From Chryseobacterium formosum (lineage in GTDB: Bacteria > Bacteroidota > Bacteroidia > Flavobacteriales > Weeksellaceae), in contig NZ_JAOVZW010000003.1 of NCBI RefSeq assembly GCF_026460885.1, positions 62,001-126,000 on the forward strand: a stretch of DNA of 64,000 nt, written 5' to 3'. The translations under genes and the position numbers were made by a program. A model generated the notes under the pieces. The model did no database searches, was not told where the DNA came from, and saw nothing but the letters and a program-made list of their open reading frames with translations. Below are positions 43,256-51,380 of the stretch, piece by piece (the first letter of the stretch is position 1; every line of letters starts with the position of its first letter).

Positions 43256-43747
43256 ATGGCAGAAAAACACATTGTAGTACAAGGAGCTATGTGCAAATGT
43301 CAATTTGGGCAGGCTCCGGATAATCTTAAAGTGCTTACTCACCAAAAAGAGTATGCAAACGATAAAAGTGCAGCAAAAAAACTGATTGTCACCACGAAAG
43401 AAATTGGCGCTGCAACATTTGAGAAAAATACATTCGGAAGTTGCTTAAAAATGGGAAGTCCGCCTCCGCCATGTAAAATTATGGTTACTGAATGGCAGAA
43501 TTTTTACGATAAAGTACAGCTTAGCAACGGAGGTTATATTATTTTGGAAGACAGCAAAGCTGTTTGTGCGATTGCAGGAACGCCGTGTATAGAAATCATA
43601 GATCACGGACAAAGAGCAGAAGCAAGCCAGCAAAATTTCAAAAATGCAGATCAGGATGTGCAGCAACAGATCAATCCGTTGGTAGATTCGGAGTCGATGT
43701 ATAAAGAGCAATCTTCAATGACGGGAGTGCAGGAAGGTGTAATTTAA
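43256..43747 (+). CDS. DUF4280 PAAR-like spike-tip protein
   Basis: The 163-residue protein starts with HIVVQGAMCKCQFGQ, the DUF4280 form of a PAAR-like sharp tip, with four conserved Cys/His-rich points (MCKC, SCLKMG, CAIAGTPC). PAAR-like proteins sit on VgrG and link effectors to it. A Q/D-rich tail follows from about residue 115. It lies directly before the large OmpA-domain protein gene, which could be its cargo. Confidence 0.9.
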   Translation: MAEKHIVVQGAMCKCQFGQAPDNLKVLTHQKEYANDKSAAKKLIVTTKEIGAATFEKNTFGSCLKMGSPPPPCKIMVTEWQNFYDKVQLSNGGYIILEDSKAVCAIAGTPCIEIIDHGQRAEASQQNFKNADQDVQQQINPLVDSESMYKEQSSMTGVQEGVI

Positions 43748-43758
43748 AGAATAATCAG

Positions 43759-46407
43759 ATGGCAAAAGGCGTAAAAAAAATAAAAGTTACACAGGGTAAA
43801 TATTATCCGAAAATGTCTGTTCCCGGTCAGCGAGTTACCATTGTGGCTGAGCAGGATGTCTATTTTCAGGTGGAAGAATGGTTGCCAAATACCACTGCTG
43901 AAGATAAAAAGAAACCTGTGATTTGGATGAGACAAACCAATGATCGTAAAATTATTCTTTTTCAGTCACCTTCCACTACAGGATATAAATTCTATATGCA
44001 GAAAAAGTTTTGCGGTAGTTATAATTTTTATGTTGAAGCAAGTTTTTCAGGGCAGCGAGATTTTAAAAACAATGTTGGTTTATACGTTAAAGGTTGGTGC
44101 GAACCGAAAATTATCACCAGCAAATGGTCTTATCAAAAAGACAGCCCAAGTATTAAAAACAATAAAAAAGCACAACATATTTCTTACGGTCATATTGTAC
44201 ATCTCAATTTGCAAACTGAGGGTCTTAACGGTAATAATTTAATTATAGAACTTTGGAATCAGCAGTATGCAAAAGCAGATAAGCAGATTTGTGTGTATAC
44301 CGATGTGCAGGTAATTGATGGTGAAGTTAATCTGAAAATACAGAATACGTATGCTTGGATGGCACATGTAGATAATATTCAGAATCTTGAGGAGTTTTAT
44401 ATCAAGGTTAAAGATCAGGCTTCAGGAAAGTATATTAAAGATAATCTTGGTGATGATTTGCACGCAATTTATCTGAATGTTAAGAATAAAGTTGCCACAA
44501 CAAATACAAATGTTAGCCAAAATCAAACTCCTACAAAAGTTTATAAACCAGATGTAAATTCTGCAAGAATTGAACCTTGTAAATTTGAGGTAATTAAATT
44601 TACAGAAAACGTCGTGAAAGACGGAAAAGCAAGCAATTCTACAGTTACAGTTTTTGATAATGGAAAAGGAATAAAACGAATTAAAGCTCCCGATGAAAGA
44701 ATTCACAGAACAATTTATTACAAATTTGATTCTACTGAAATCGATAAAGATGGACTGGAAGTTTTAAATAATATTTTGAAGTTTCTTTTAGAGCATAAAG
44801 GTTCGACCATAAATTTAAGCGGTTACGCATGTGTTATTGGGAAAGAAAATTACAATAAAGGTCTTTCACAGAGAAGAGCAGATGTTGTAAAAAAATTCTT
44901 TGGATCCGGAGGTTTGGATCTCTCCAGAATCATTTCTCTCGGAAAAGGAGAAGTAGATCCTACCGACGATAAAATGGGTAGAGATAATATAAAATACAAG
45001 AACGAAAAAGACTACGAAAACAACAGAAGAGTCGATATTTCTTTTACATTTCATGCTCATGATGCTCAAACGATTATTTATGAAACTTTAGCGCCGAGCT
45101 CAGATATAAATCTTACAGTTGATGTTTTGCAGCATGTAAATAAAGCTTGTTTCAGAGATAAAGATAAACATGAAAAAAAGATTGTTGTAAAATCTATTGA
45201 ATACAAACAACCTCATGAAATTGGTGCGAGTTCATTGGCTTTTCCTGTAAACTCTCAATTAGCTTGGGGAAATATTGCACCTCTGAATTATATTTGGCCT
45301 TCTTTCAATGTATTGGAAATGGGAAGTTCTGCTACAGTTTACAGTATTTTTGTGAATTCCTGCAGATGGTTTTCAAATAAAAATAATGCGGTTGTTCAGG
45401 TGAAAGTTTTCCCGGATATAAAATGGACTGTCGAATTTAAATGGAATCACGATCAACCTTTTGCGCATACTTTTGGAAATAAACTTCATCCATATGATAT
45501 TAAAGAAGGGCGTAACAAAGTAATAGGTGCTGAAACCGATCGTGGCTGGTCTAAAAACTATGGCGAAATGGATCAGTCATTTGCTCTTTCATTAAAAGCC
45601 GAGTGGAATAGAATTACACAGGGAAGATCAAGTGCTCCTCAAACTATGGAACTTGGGCACAAATGGGATGGTAAAATCCGAAAAACGCTTGGGATTTTTA
45701 ATAAAATGAAAAGCATGACGGAAAGGGTTTCAAACTCACCTCTTTCAAAAGGCAGAGCTAAATTCACAATAGAATCTCCCAAAATTGCATTTGCAGCACA
45801 GTGGTATTTAGAAAGAGCCCCGAAAACTGCGATTGATCTTACAACAATGGTTTCCATAGGAGTTTCTGCAAAACCTTTGGTAGAAGCAAAAATTGAAGTT
45901 GATCTTTGGAAAATATTTATAAAATTCGGTGGAGATGCTGTTTGTCCCGGAGCGGGAAGTATCATTTCATGGATTTTAGATAAATTAGGGAAAGAAGCCG
46001 GAATGCATTTCATCATTAGCATAAGTGGTGGTATATATCTTGATGGGAAAGTAACCATCAACACTTCTTACCCGAAAGAAACTTCAGGAGAAGTAAAAGC
46101 AACCGGGAAAATTCAGGTTATTGCCGAGTTTAAAGCTTGGGCAAAAGGAGGAATTGGTTATTTGGCTTTCGAAGGTGAAGTAAAAGCCGATGTAAGTACT
46201 TCTGTAACCGGTGGAATAAAAGTGGGTGCAGATAAAAAAGGAATTTATGCTGCTCCGATTGCAGAGTTTGCAGGCGTAAAAGCAACATTCGTTGCAATCG
46301 GAACGGTGAAACTGGGAATTTTTAAAAGAACCTTGAGTTATGAAGGCGAATCGAGACTCGTAATGCCTGATGAAATCAAGTTTGAAAAACAATATATTGG
46401 ACAATAA
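43759..46407 (+). CDS. Large OmpA-domain protein, candidate T6SS cargo
   Basis: The 882-residue protein has no signal peptide. Residues 1-240 are beta-rich, with a KVTQGKYYPKMSVPG start. Residues about 318-430 form an OmpA-like peptidoglycan-binding domain (YYKFDSTEIDKDGLEVL, NLSGYACVIG, SQRRADVVKKFF, NRRVDISF). Residues about 430-640 are unknown. Residues 690-882 are rich in Gly and hydrophobic residues (LTTMVSIGVSAKP, ISISGGIYLDG, GGIKVGAD) and may insert in membranes. The absence of a signal, the PAAR-like gene 11 bp upstream and the large size suggest a T6SS effector. Activity is unknown. Confidence 0.8.
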   Translation: MAKGVKKIKVTQGKYYPKMSVPGQRVTIVAEQDVYFQVEEWLPNTTAEDKKKPVIWMRQTNDRKIILFQSPSTTGYKFYMQKKFCGSYNFYVEASFSGQRDFKNNVGLYVKGWCEPKIITSKWSYQKDSPSIKNNKKAQHISYGHIVHLNLQTEGLNGNNLIIELWNQQYAKADKQICVYTDVQVIDGEVNLKIQNTYAWMAHVDNIQNLEEFYIKVKDQASGKYIKDNLGDDLHAIYLNVKNKVATTNTNVSQNQTPTKVYKPDVNSARIEPCKFEVIKFTENVVKDGKASNSTVTVFDNGKGIKRIKAPDERIHRTIYYKFDSTEIDKDGLEVLNNILKFLLEHKGSTINLSGYACVIGKENYNKGLSQRRADVVKKFFGSGGLDLSRIISLGKGEVDPTDDKMGRDNIKYKNEKDYENNRRVDISFTFHAHDAQTIIYETLAPSSDINLTVDVLQHVNKACFRDKDKHEKKIVVKSIEYKQPHEIGASSLAFPVNSQLAWGNIAPLNYIWPSFNVLEMGSSATVYSIFVNSCRWFSNKNNAVVQVKVFPDIKWTVEFKWNHDQPFAHTFGNKLHPYDIKEGRNKVIGAETDRGWSKNYGEMDQSFALSLKAEWNRITQGRSSAPQTMELGHKWDGKIRKTLGIFNKMKSMTERVSNSPLSKGRAKFTIESPKIAFAAQWYLERAPKTAIDLTTMVSIGVSAKPLVEAKIEVDLWKIFIKFGGDAVCPGAGSIISWILDKLGKEAGMHFIISISGGIYLDGKVTINTSYPKETSGEVKATGKIQVIAEFKAWAKGGIGYLAFEGEVKADVSTSVTGGIKVGADKKGIYAAPIAEFAGVKATFVAIGTVKLGIFKRTLSYEGESRLVMPDEIKFEKQYIGQ

Positions 46408-46418
46408 AAAAATAAAAA

Positions 46419-46772
46419 ATGAAACAATTGTTAGTTATTTTAGGATGTTTTCTGGCATTTAGCTGTAATTCTCAAAAGCAGGGAGATGAAAAATTAATCG
46501 GTAAATGGGAGAGTTCTCTTAAAGATTCAAAAACAGGAAGCCCGATCGAAAAAATTGTAGTAGAATTTACAAAAGACGGAAAATTCATGCAATATGTAGG
46601 AGAAGGAAAAATGCAAAATACGGTAGAATCTACTTATGAAGTTGAAGGTGATAAAATTGTAACTGTTGAAAAAGAAACCAAAGAAAAAACAGAAGGTAAA
46701 TACACCGTGAAAAACGATACTTTAACAATCTCTTTCGAAGGAATGGAAAATAAATTTGTGAAACTTAAGTAA
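46419..46772 (+). CDS. Small lipocalin-like lipoprotein
   Basis: The 117-residue protein has the lipobox AFSC (Cys16) and a body of beta strands with LIGKWESS, DGKFMQYVGEG and TYEVEGDKIVTVEKE, as in lipocalin-like proteins. It starts 11 bp after the large OmpA-domain protein gene. A periplasmic lipoprotein right after a putative effector could be its immunity protein. No family name is given with certainty. Confidence 0.75.
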   Translation: MKQLLVILGCFLAFSCNSQKQGDEKLIGKWESSLKDSKTGSPIEKIVVEFTKDGKFMQYVGEGKMQNTVESTYEVEGDKIVTVEKETKEKTEGKYTVKNDTLTISFEGMENKFVKLK

Positions 46773-46827
46773 CACCATATTTTCAAAGTATCAATATCAA
46801 ATTAAAATATTTCACAAAAAATAACAA

Positions 46828-47607
46828 ATGGCTCAATTCAACGAACCTTATTACTTGGTAGGCTTCAATTCGTCTATATGTAATTTTGATATTCTCATTA
46901 ATGATATGCCTGCTTTCAGTCATCACGTTGGGGGAGCGGTGTCGTCTCATGTTCCTATCAATCATTTTATATTGGAAAACGGATTACAGAACATTAAAAT
47001 AAACATTTTGCCTTTGAAAGGAGAAGAATCATTGAGAAATGACGGTTTTATTACGATAAAAGTCTTTAGTTATGACGCTTCTACAGATAATTATAACAAT
47101 ACAGTTGAGGCATTTAAGTATGAAAAATTAGATTTTTCAGAAAACAATCTGCCCGTTGTAAATTTGACTCATGATTTTAAGGCTGAGGTAAATTATTTGA
47201 TAGACGGCTGGAAAAATTCGGAACAATTTAATGCCAATACATTGAATAAATATGACGTTGAAAAATATTTCAGATTCATTCATAGTTTATTTAAAGATCG
47301 GGATATTGATAAACTTCACGATGAAATGAAGGATAGATTTGATGAAATTGATACCTCAATGTACCTCGGAGTTGTAGATAATAAATTAGAGCTATCAAAT
47401 CTTTTTGGAGAACTGTTTGGTGGAAAATATGTACTGGATAATTTCCCGGAAGTAACTGATGTGAAATTTTTTGGAGATGGTAAAATTTGTACATTATTAG
47501 ATGCAGAAAGGCCAATTATACATTATACCAATAAAGAAACGAACGAGGAGTTTTCTTTACCTTTATTTATTCATAAACCAAAAGATAAATACAAGATTAT
47601 CAGATAA
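46828..47607 (+). CDS. Hypothetical cytosolic protein closing the vgrG operon
   Basis: The 259-residue protein starts MAQFNEPYYLVGFNSS and lacks a signal peptide. The first half is beta-rich with ILINDMPAFSHHVGGA; the second half is helical with KYDVEKYFRFIHSLF and CTLLDAERPIIHYT. I do not recognise it. It follows the lipocalin-like gene by 55 bp and is followed by a strong hairpin. A chaperone or immunity role is possible. Confidence 0.65.
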   Translation: MAQFNEPYYLVGFNSSICNFDILINDMPAFSHHVGGAVSSHVPINHFILENGLQNIKINILPLKGEESLRNDGFITIKVFSYDASTDNYNNTVEAFKYEKLDFSENNLPVVNLTHDFKAEVNYLIDGWKNSEQFNANTLNKYDVEKYFRFIHSLFKDRDIDKLHDEMKDRFDEIDTSMYLGVVDNKLELSNLFGELFGGKYVLDNFPEVTDVKFFGDGKICTLLDAERPIIHYTNKETNEEFSLPLFIHKPKDKYKIIR

Positions 47608-47612
47608 AATTT

Positions 47613-47663
47613 AAATTAAGAGAAATATCGAACTATATTCTGGTTTTTTATTTCTCTTAATTT
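47613..47663 (+). terminator. Terminator closing the vgrG operon
   Basis: AAATTAAGAGAAATA (47613-47627) and TATTTCTCTTAATTT (47649-47663) form a perfect 15-bp stem followed by TTT. It separates the operon from tssH. Confidence 0.85.
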
Positions 47664-47785
47664 TTTATGTTCTAAAAATTCCCCAAAATATTCCCAGGCA
47701 ATTGAAAATAACCAATTTTTAATTTTAATGATTGATAAAAAAGACTTATTTTAGTTACACCAAAAATCAAAATATTAAAATATAA

Positions 47786-50284
47786 ATGGGAGTACTTGTT
47801 ACCAACGAGACTGTGAAACAATTATTTCATATTGCACAGTCAATTGCAAGAGAAAATTACAACGCAACCTACAGCGGACCGCATATTTTGCAGGCTTTAA
47901 TGCACAAAGATATTGGTCTGAATGAATTTCTAAAATCTATAGATAAAGATCCTGGATATTTTTACGAATGGGCAGATGTCCGAATTGAAGATTATCCTAA
48001 AACCACACATCTTCCCGCTGAGGTTGGAGAAGGCGAATTCGTTGATCAAATCCTTGAAGAAGCCGATGATATCCGTTTAAAATTAGGTTTGGATGAGATT
48101 ACTCCGGTTTGTATTTTGACAGCGATTGTAAAACCTCAGGTTGCTTTTACTTTGCAGCAGCTAAAATCACTTCCGTTAAGAGAACACGAAATTTTCAATT
48201 TATATAGAAAAGATACACCTTTCGCAGCAACGCAAAATGGTGAAATTTCATCGCTTTTTGGTGGAAGTTCATCAGATTTTTCAGATTCATCTTTTCCGTC
48301 CATTAAAGCATATTGTGTGGATCGAACTGCACAGGCGAGAAACGGTGATTTGGAAAATATTATCGGAAGAGATAAAGAACTGAGAATGTTGGTCGAAATT
48401 CTTTGTAGAAGAAGCAAACCTAATGTAATTATCATCGGAGAACCGGGAGTTGGTAAAACTGCTTTGGTTGAAGGTTTTGCTACAGAAATTATCAAAGGAA
48501 ATGTTCCCGAAATGCTTAAAAATGCAACTTTATTGGAACTTGACACTGGAGCATTATTAGCCGGAACTTCTTATAAAGGCGAAATTGAAGACCGTCTGAA
48601 AAAAGTAATCAATGAATGTAAAAAAATTGAAAAAGCAGTTTTATTTATTGATGAAATTCACACCCTTTTAGATGCAAAAGGAAGCATCGGAAATGTAGCA
48701 AATTTATTGAAACCTGAATTAGCTCGCGGAGAAATTACCGTAATTGGAGCAACAACTCAGGAAGAATACAGAAAAATTATTGAACCAGAACAGGCTTTCA
48801 ACAGACGTTTTGAAGTTTTAACAGTCAATGAGCCGGACGAAAAAACCTGCGTTAAAATGATTGATGTTTTGCTCGAAGGTTATAAAAAACACCACGGAAT
48901 TGAGGTCGAAAAAACTGCTATTCCAGAATGTGTACGTTTAGCAAAACGTTATGCAAAAGGTAAAAAACTTCCGGATGCAGCAATTGATCTTTTAGATAGA
49001 ACAATGGCAGCAATAAAAATGCTAGACGAACTTTCTGAAAAAGAATTAGAAAGCTGGAAAGAAATCTATGAAAATATTTTAAAAGAAGAATATTTTGACG
49101 ATAAAGATAAAGCTGATGAATTAATCTGGAATTATAATTTATTACGAGATAAAATCAGCCCGATTCTGTGGGGTTCTTTAAGTGAGCAACCACAAATCGA
49201 TAACTCAATGCCGGTTGAATCTATTCAAAAAATTATTGAAGATACTTACACTGAACTTTTACAACATGCAGCTGTAAAAAGAGAAAAAGTAGATCGCTTG
49301 GAATTAGCGGCAGTAATGGCGGCAAAAACCAATATTCCAATCGGTAAAATTCAGGCTCAGGAAAAAGAGAAACTTCTGAATATGGAAGGTCTTTTAATGA
49401 ACAGAGTTGTAGGGCAAGATCACGCTTTAAAAATACTTTCGGATGCGATTGTAGAAAACCGTAGCGGATTAAATAAACCGGGACAGCCAATCGGTTCGTT
49501 CTTCCTTTTAGGACCAACGGGAACTGGAAAAACAGAGTTGGCAAAATCAATGGCAGAATTGCTTTTCAATGACGAAAAAGCGATGGTTCGTTTCGATATG
49601 TCAGAATTTAAAGAAGAACATTCTGCAGCACTTTTATATGGTGCGCCTCCTGGTTACGTCGGTTATGAAGAAGGTGGAATGTTAGTGAATAAAATCAGAC
49701 AGCAACCTTATACCGTAGTTTTATTTGATGAAATTGAAAAAGCACATCATTCTGTTTTTGATGTTTTCTTGCAGATTATGGACGAAGGAAAAGTTCATGA
49801 CAAGCTTGGAAAAGAAGGTGATTTCAGCAACGCCTTAATCTTGTTTACTTCAAATATCGGAAGCGAAGAAATTGTAAAACAGTTTGAACAGGGAAAAGTC
49901 CCTGAATCAAATTCATTAATGCAGATTATGTCAAATTCTGGGAAATTCAGGCCGGAGTTTTTGGCGAGAATTACAGAAATTATTCCATTTGCGCCGATTA
50001 CTGAATCTATTGCAGAAAGAATTTTTAATATTCAATTAAAATCACTTCATCATTCATTGACGAGATTAGGAATGAGTTTAAAAATTAGTGATGAAGCTGT
50101 GAAAAATTTAGCTCTAAACGGATTTAGCAGTAAATACGGAGCGAGACAGATTTCAGGAGTAATCAGATCTCAATTGGCAAGACCGATTTCAAAAATGATT
50201 GTAAGAGAAGAAGTGAAATCCGGACAAAACCTTTCTGTTGATTGGAATACTGAAGAAGAAAAAATCAATTGGAAAGTAGATTAA
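47786..50284 (+). CDS. tssH: T6SS recycling ATPase TssH (ClpV)
   Basis: The 832-residue ClpB/ClpV-type protein has a Clp N-domain (about 1-150), a first AAA+ module with GEPGVGKTA (about 218-226) and FIDEIHTL, a middle coiled region, and a second AAA+ module with GPTGTGKTE (about 576-584). ClpV pulls apart the contracted sheath for reuse. Its place in a T6SSiii locus and its divergence from ClpB in the N-domain favour TssH over a plain ClpB. It stands alone between two hairpins. Confidence 0.93.
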   Translation: MGVLVTNETVKQLFHIAQSIARENYNATYSGPHILQALMHKDIGLNEFLKSIDKDPGYFYEWADVRIEDYPKTTHLPAEVGEGEFVDQILEEADDIRLKLGLDEITPVCILTAIVKPQVAFTLQQLKSLPLREHEIFNLYRKDTPFAATQNGEISSLFGGSSSDFSDSSFPSIKAYCVDRTAQARNGDLENIIGRDKELRMLVEILCRRSKPNVIIIGEPGVGKTALVEGFATEIIKGNVPEMLKNATLLELDTGALLAGTSYKGEIEDRLKKVINECKKIEKAVLFIDEIHTLLDAKGSIGNVANLLKPELARGEITVIGATTQEEYRKIIEPEQAFNRRFEVLTVNEPDEKTCVKMIDVLLEGYKKHHGIEVEKTAIPECVRLAKRYAKGKKLPDAAIDLLDRTMAAIKMLDELSEKELESWKEIYENILKEEYFDDKDKADELIWNYNLLRDKISPILWGSLSEQPQIDNSMPVESIQKIIEDTYTELLQHAAVKREKVDRLELAAVMAAKTNIPIGKIQAQEKEKLLNMEGLLMNRVVGQDHALKILSDAIVENRSGLNKPGQPIGSFFLLGPTGTGKTELAKSMAELLFNDEKAMVRFDMSEFKEEHSAALLYGAPPGYVGYEEGGMLVNKIRQQPYTVVLFDEIEKAHHSVFDVFLQIMDEGKVHDKLGKEGDFSNALILFTSNIGSEEIVKQFEQGKVPESNSLMQIMSNSGKFRPEFLARITEIIPFAPITESIAERIFNIQLKSLHHSLTRLGMSLKISDEAVKNLALNGFSSKYGARQISGVIRSQLARPISKMIVREEVKSGQNLSVDWNTEEEKINWKVD

Positions 50285-50321
50285 TTTCAGAATCTAAGTA
50301 AATTCAAATTAAAATAAAATC

Positions 50322-50383
50322 TCTCGCAGATTTAGCTAATCAAGCTGATTTTTAAATCTGCAAAATCTGTTTAATCTGCGAGA
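50322..50383 (+). repeat. Hairpin repeat of the AATCTGCGAGA type, possible tssH terminator
   Basis: TCTCGCAGATT (50322-50332) and AATCTGCGAGA (50373-50383) are exact inverted copies followed by ATTTTAAAA. The interior holds further AATCTG words. It belongs to the dispersed repeats also seen at 31990. As it lies 38 bp past the tssH stop it may also act as a terminator. Confidence 0.65.
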
Positions 50384-50440
50384 ATTTTAAAAAATAATTG
50401 TGATTTCAGGATTTAAAATAAGTTTAGAAACAGATTAAAA

Positions 50441-51289
50441 ATGAAACCAAATTTCAAAAATATTATTTTAGCGGCAACATTTTTAGGTTGTTCTCATTTT
50501 GTGAGTGCACAGTTTCTTTCCGCATCCGATACTTCAGAAAGCAGTGTGAGGAAATATAAGAATATCATTGAAGCCAACAGAGAAATCGTTACATTCATCG
50601 AATATTCTATGGTTGAAAGAGGTTTGCCGAAGCATTTGAGAAATTTAGCTTTAATTGAATCTCATTTTAACAGAAATATCACTTCAAGTGCAGGAGCAGT
50701 GGGAGTTTGGCAGTTTATGACCGCTCATGCCAATCAATACGGATTAACGGAAGATCGCCGAAATGATTTGTACAGAAGTACGAAAACGGCAGCTGTTTCA
50801 CTAAAAAATCTGTATAAAAAATACAACAATTGGGTTACGGTTGTTGCGGCTTACAATTGTGGCGAAGGAAATATTGCCAAAGCGATGCAGGCTGCCAATT
50901 CAACGCAATATCACGTTTTTTCTAAATACTTGCCTGCAGAAACCATCAATCATGTTAAAAAGTATCTCAACGCATGTTATGCAACGGGAGAACTGTCTTC
51001 GGTTTTGGCAAATTATAGCGATTCAAGAACGATATCGCTTTTGAAAGCAAGAGAAAATCATACTCCGGGAATTGCTTTGTCTGAAACTGAAATTAATGCA
51101 GGTTTTAAACTAGATGTAATTGCCGAAGAATTAAAAATTAACATGAATGATTTATTAAGCTGGAATCCTGAGATTATAAGTAATTTGGAAGCAGATGGAG
51201 AAAGCAAACTCTTTCTTCCCACAGACGTAATGCCTGATTTTTTAATGAGAAAAAATTCAATTCTTTCTAAGTCAATACGTTCGAAATAA
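50441..51289 (+). CDS. Lytic transglycosylase (MltD/SLT-like), secreted
   Basis: The 282-residue protein has a signal peptide ending at VSAQ (about residue 24). The SLT core shows the catalytic Glu in LALIESHFNRN and the SSAGAVGVWQFM motif, followed by AAYNCGEGNIAKAM. The C-terminal part is a weak LysM-like unit. The enzyme cleaves peptidoglycan glycan strands. Near tssH it could open the wall for T6SS assembly, a role known for such enzymes in other T6SS loci. Confidence 0.9.
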   Translation: MKPNFKNIILAATFLGCSHFVSAQFLSASDTSESSVRKYKNIIEANREIVTFIEYSMVERGLPKHLRNLALIESHFNRNITSSAGAVGVWQFMTAHANQYGLTEDRRNDLYRSTKTAAVSLKNLYKKYNNWVTVVAAYNCGEGNIAKAMQAANSTQYHVFSKYLPAETINHVKKYLNACYATGELSSVLANYSDSRTISLLKARENHTPGIALSETEINAGFKLDVIAEELKINMNDLLSWNPEIISNLEADGESKLFLPTDVMPDFLMRKNSILSKSIRSK

Positions 51290-51312
51290 AGTTTGTGAAA
51301 AATAATAATTAA

Positions 51313-51335
51313 AAAGCCTGGAAATTCCAGGCTTT
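51313..51335. terminator. Bidirectional terminator
   Basis: AAAGCCTGGAA and TTCCAGGCTTT are exact inverted copies with a very short loop, between the converging transglycosylase and antiporter genes. Confidence 0.85.
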
Positions 51336-51380
51336 CTTAGTAAACTATCAAAATCATTAATTTATGAAGTCATTTTGTAT

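Noticed and set aside
45639..46064. An antisense gene within the OmpA-domain protein
   Set aside because: Shadow of a real long frame, with no own promoter or family likeness.
48136..48546. An antisense gene within tssH
   Set aside because: The frame is open only because of the codon use of the AAA+ module; no start signal or neighbour supports it.
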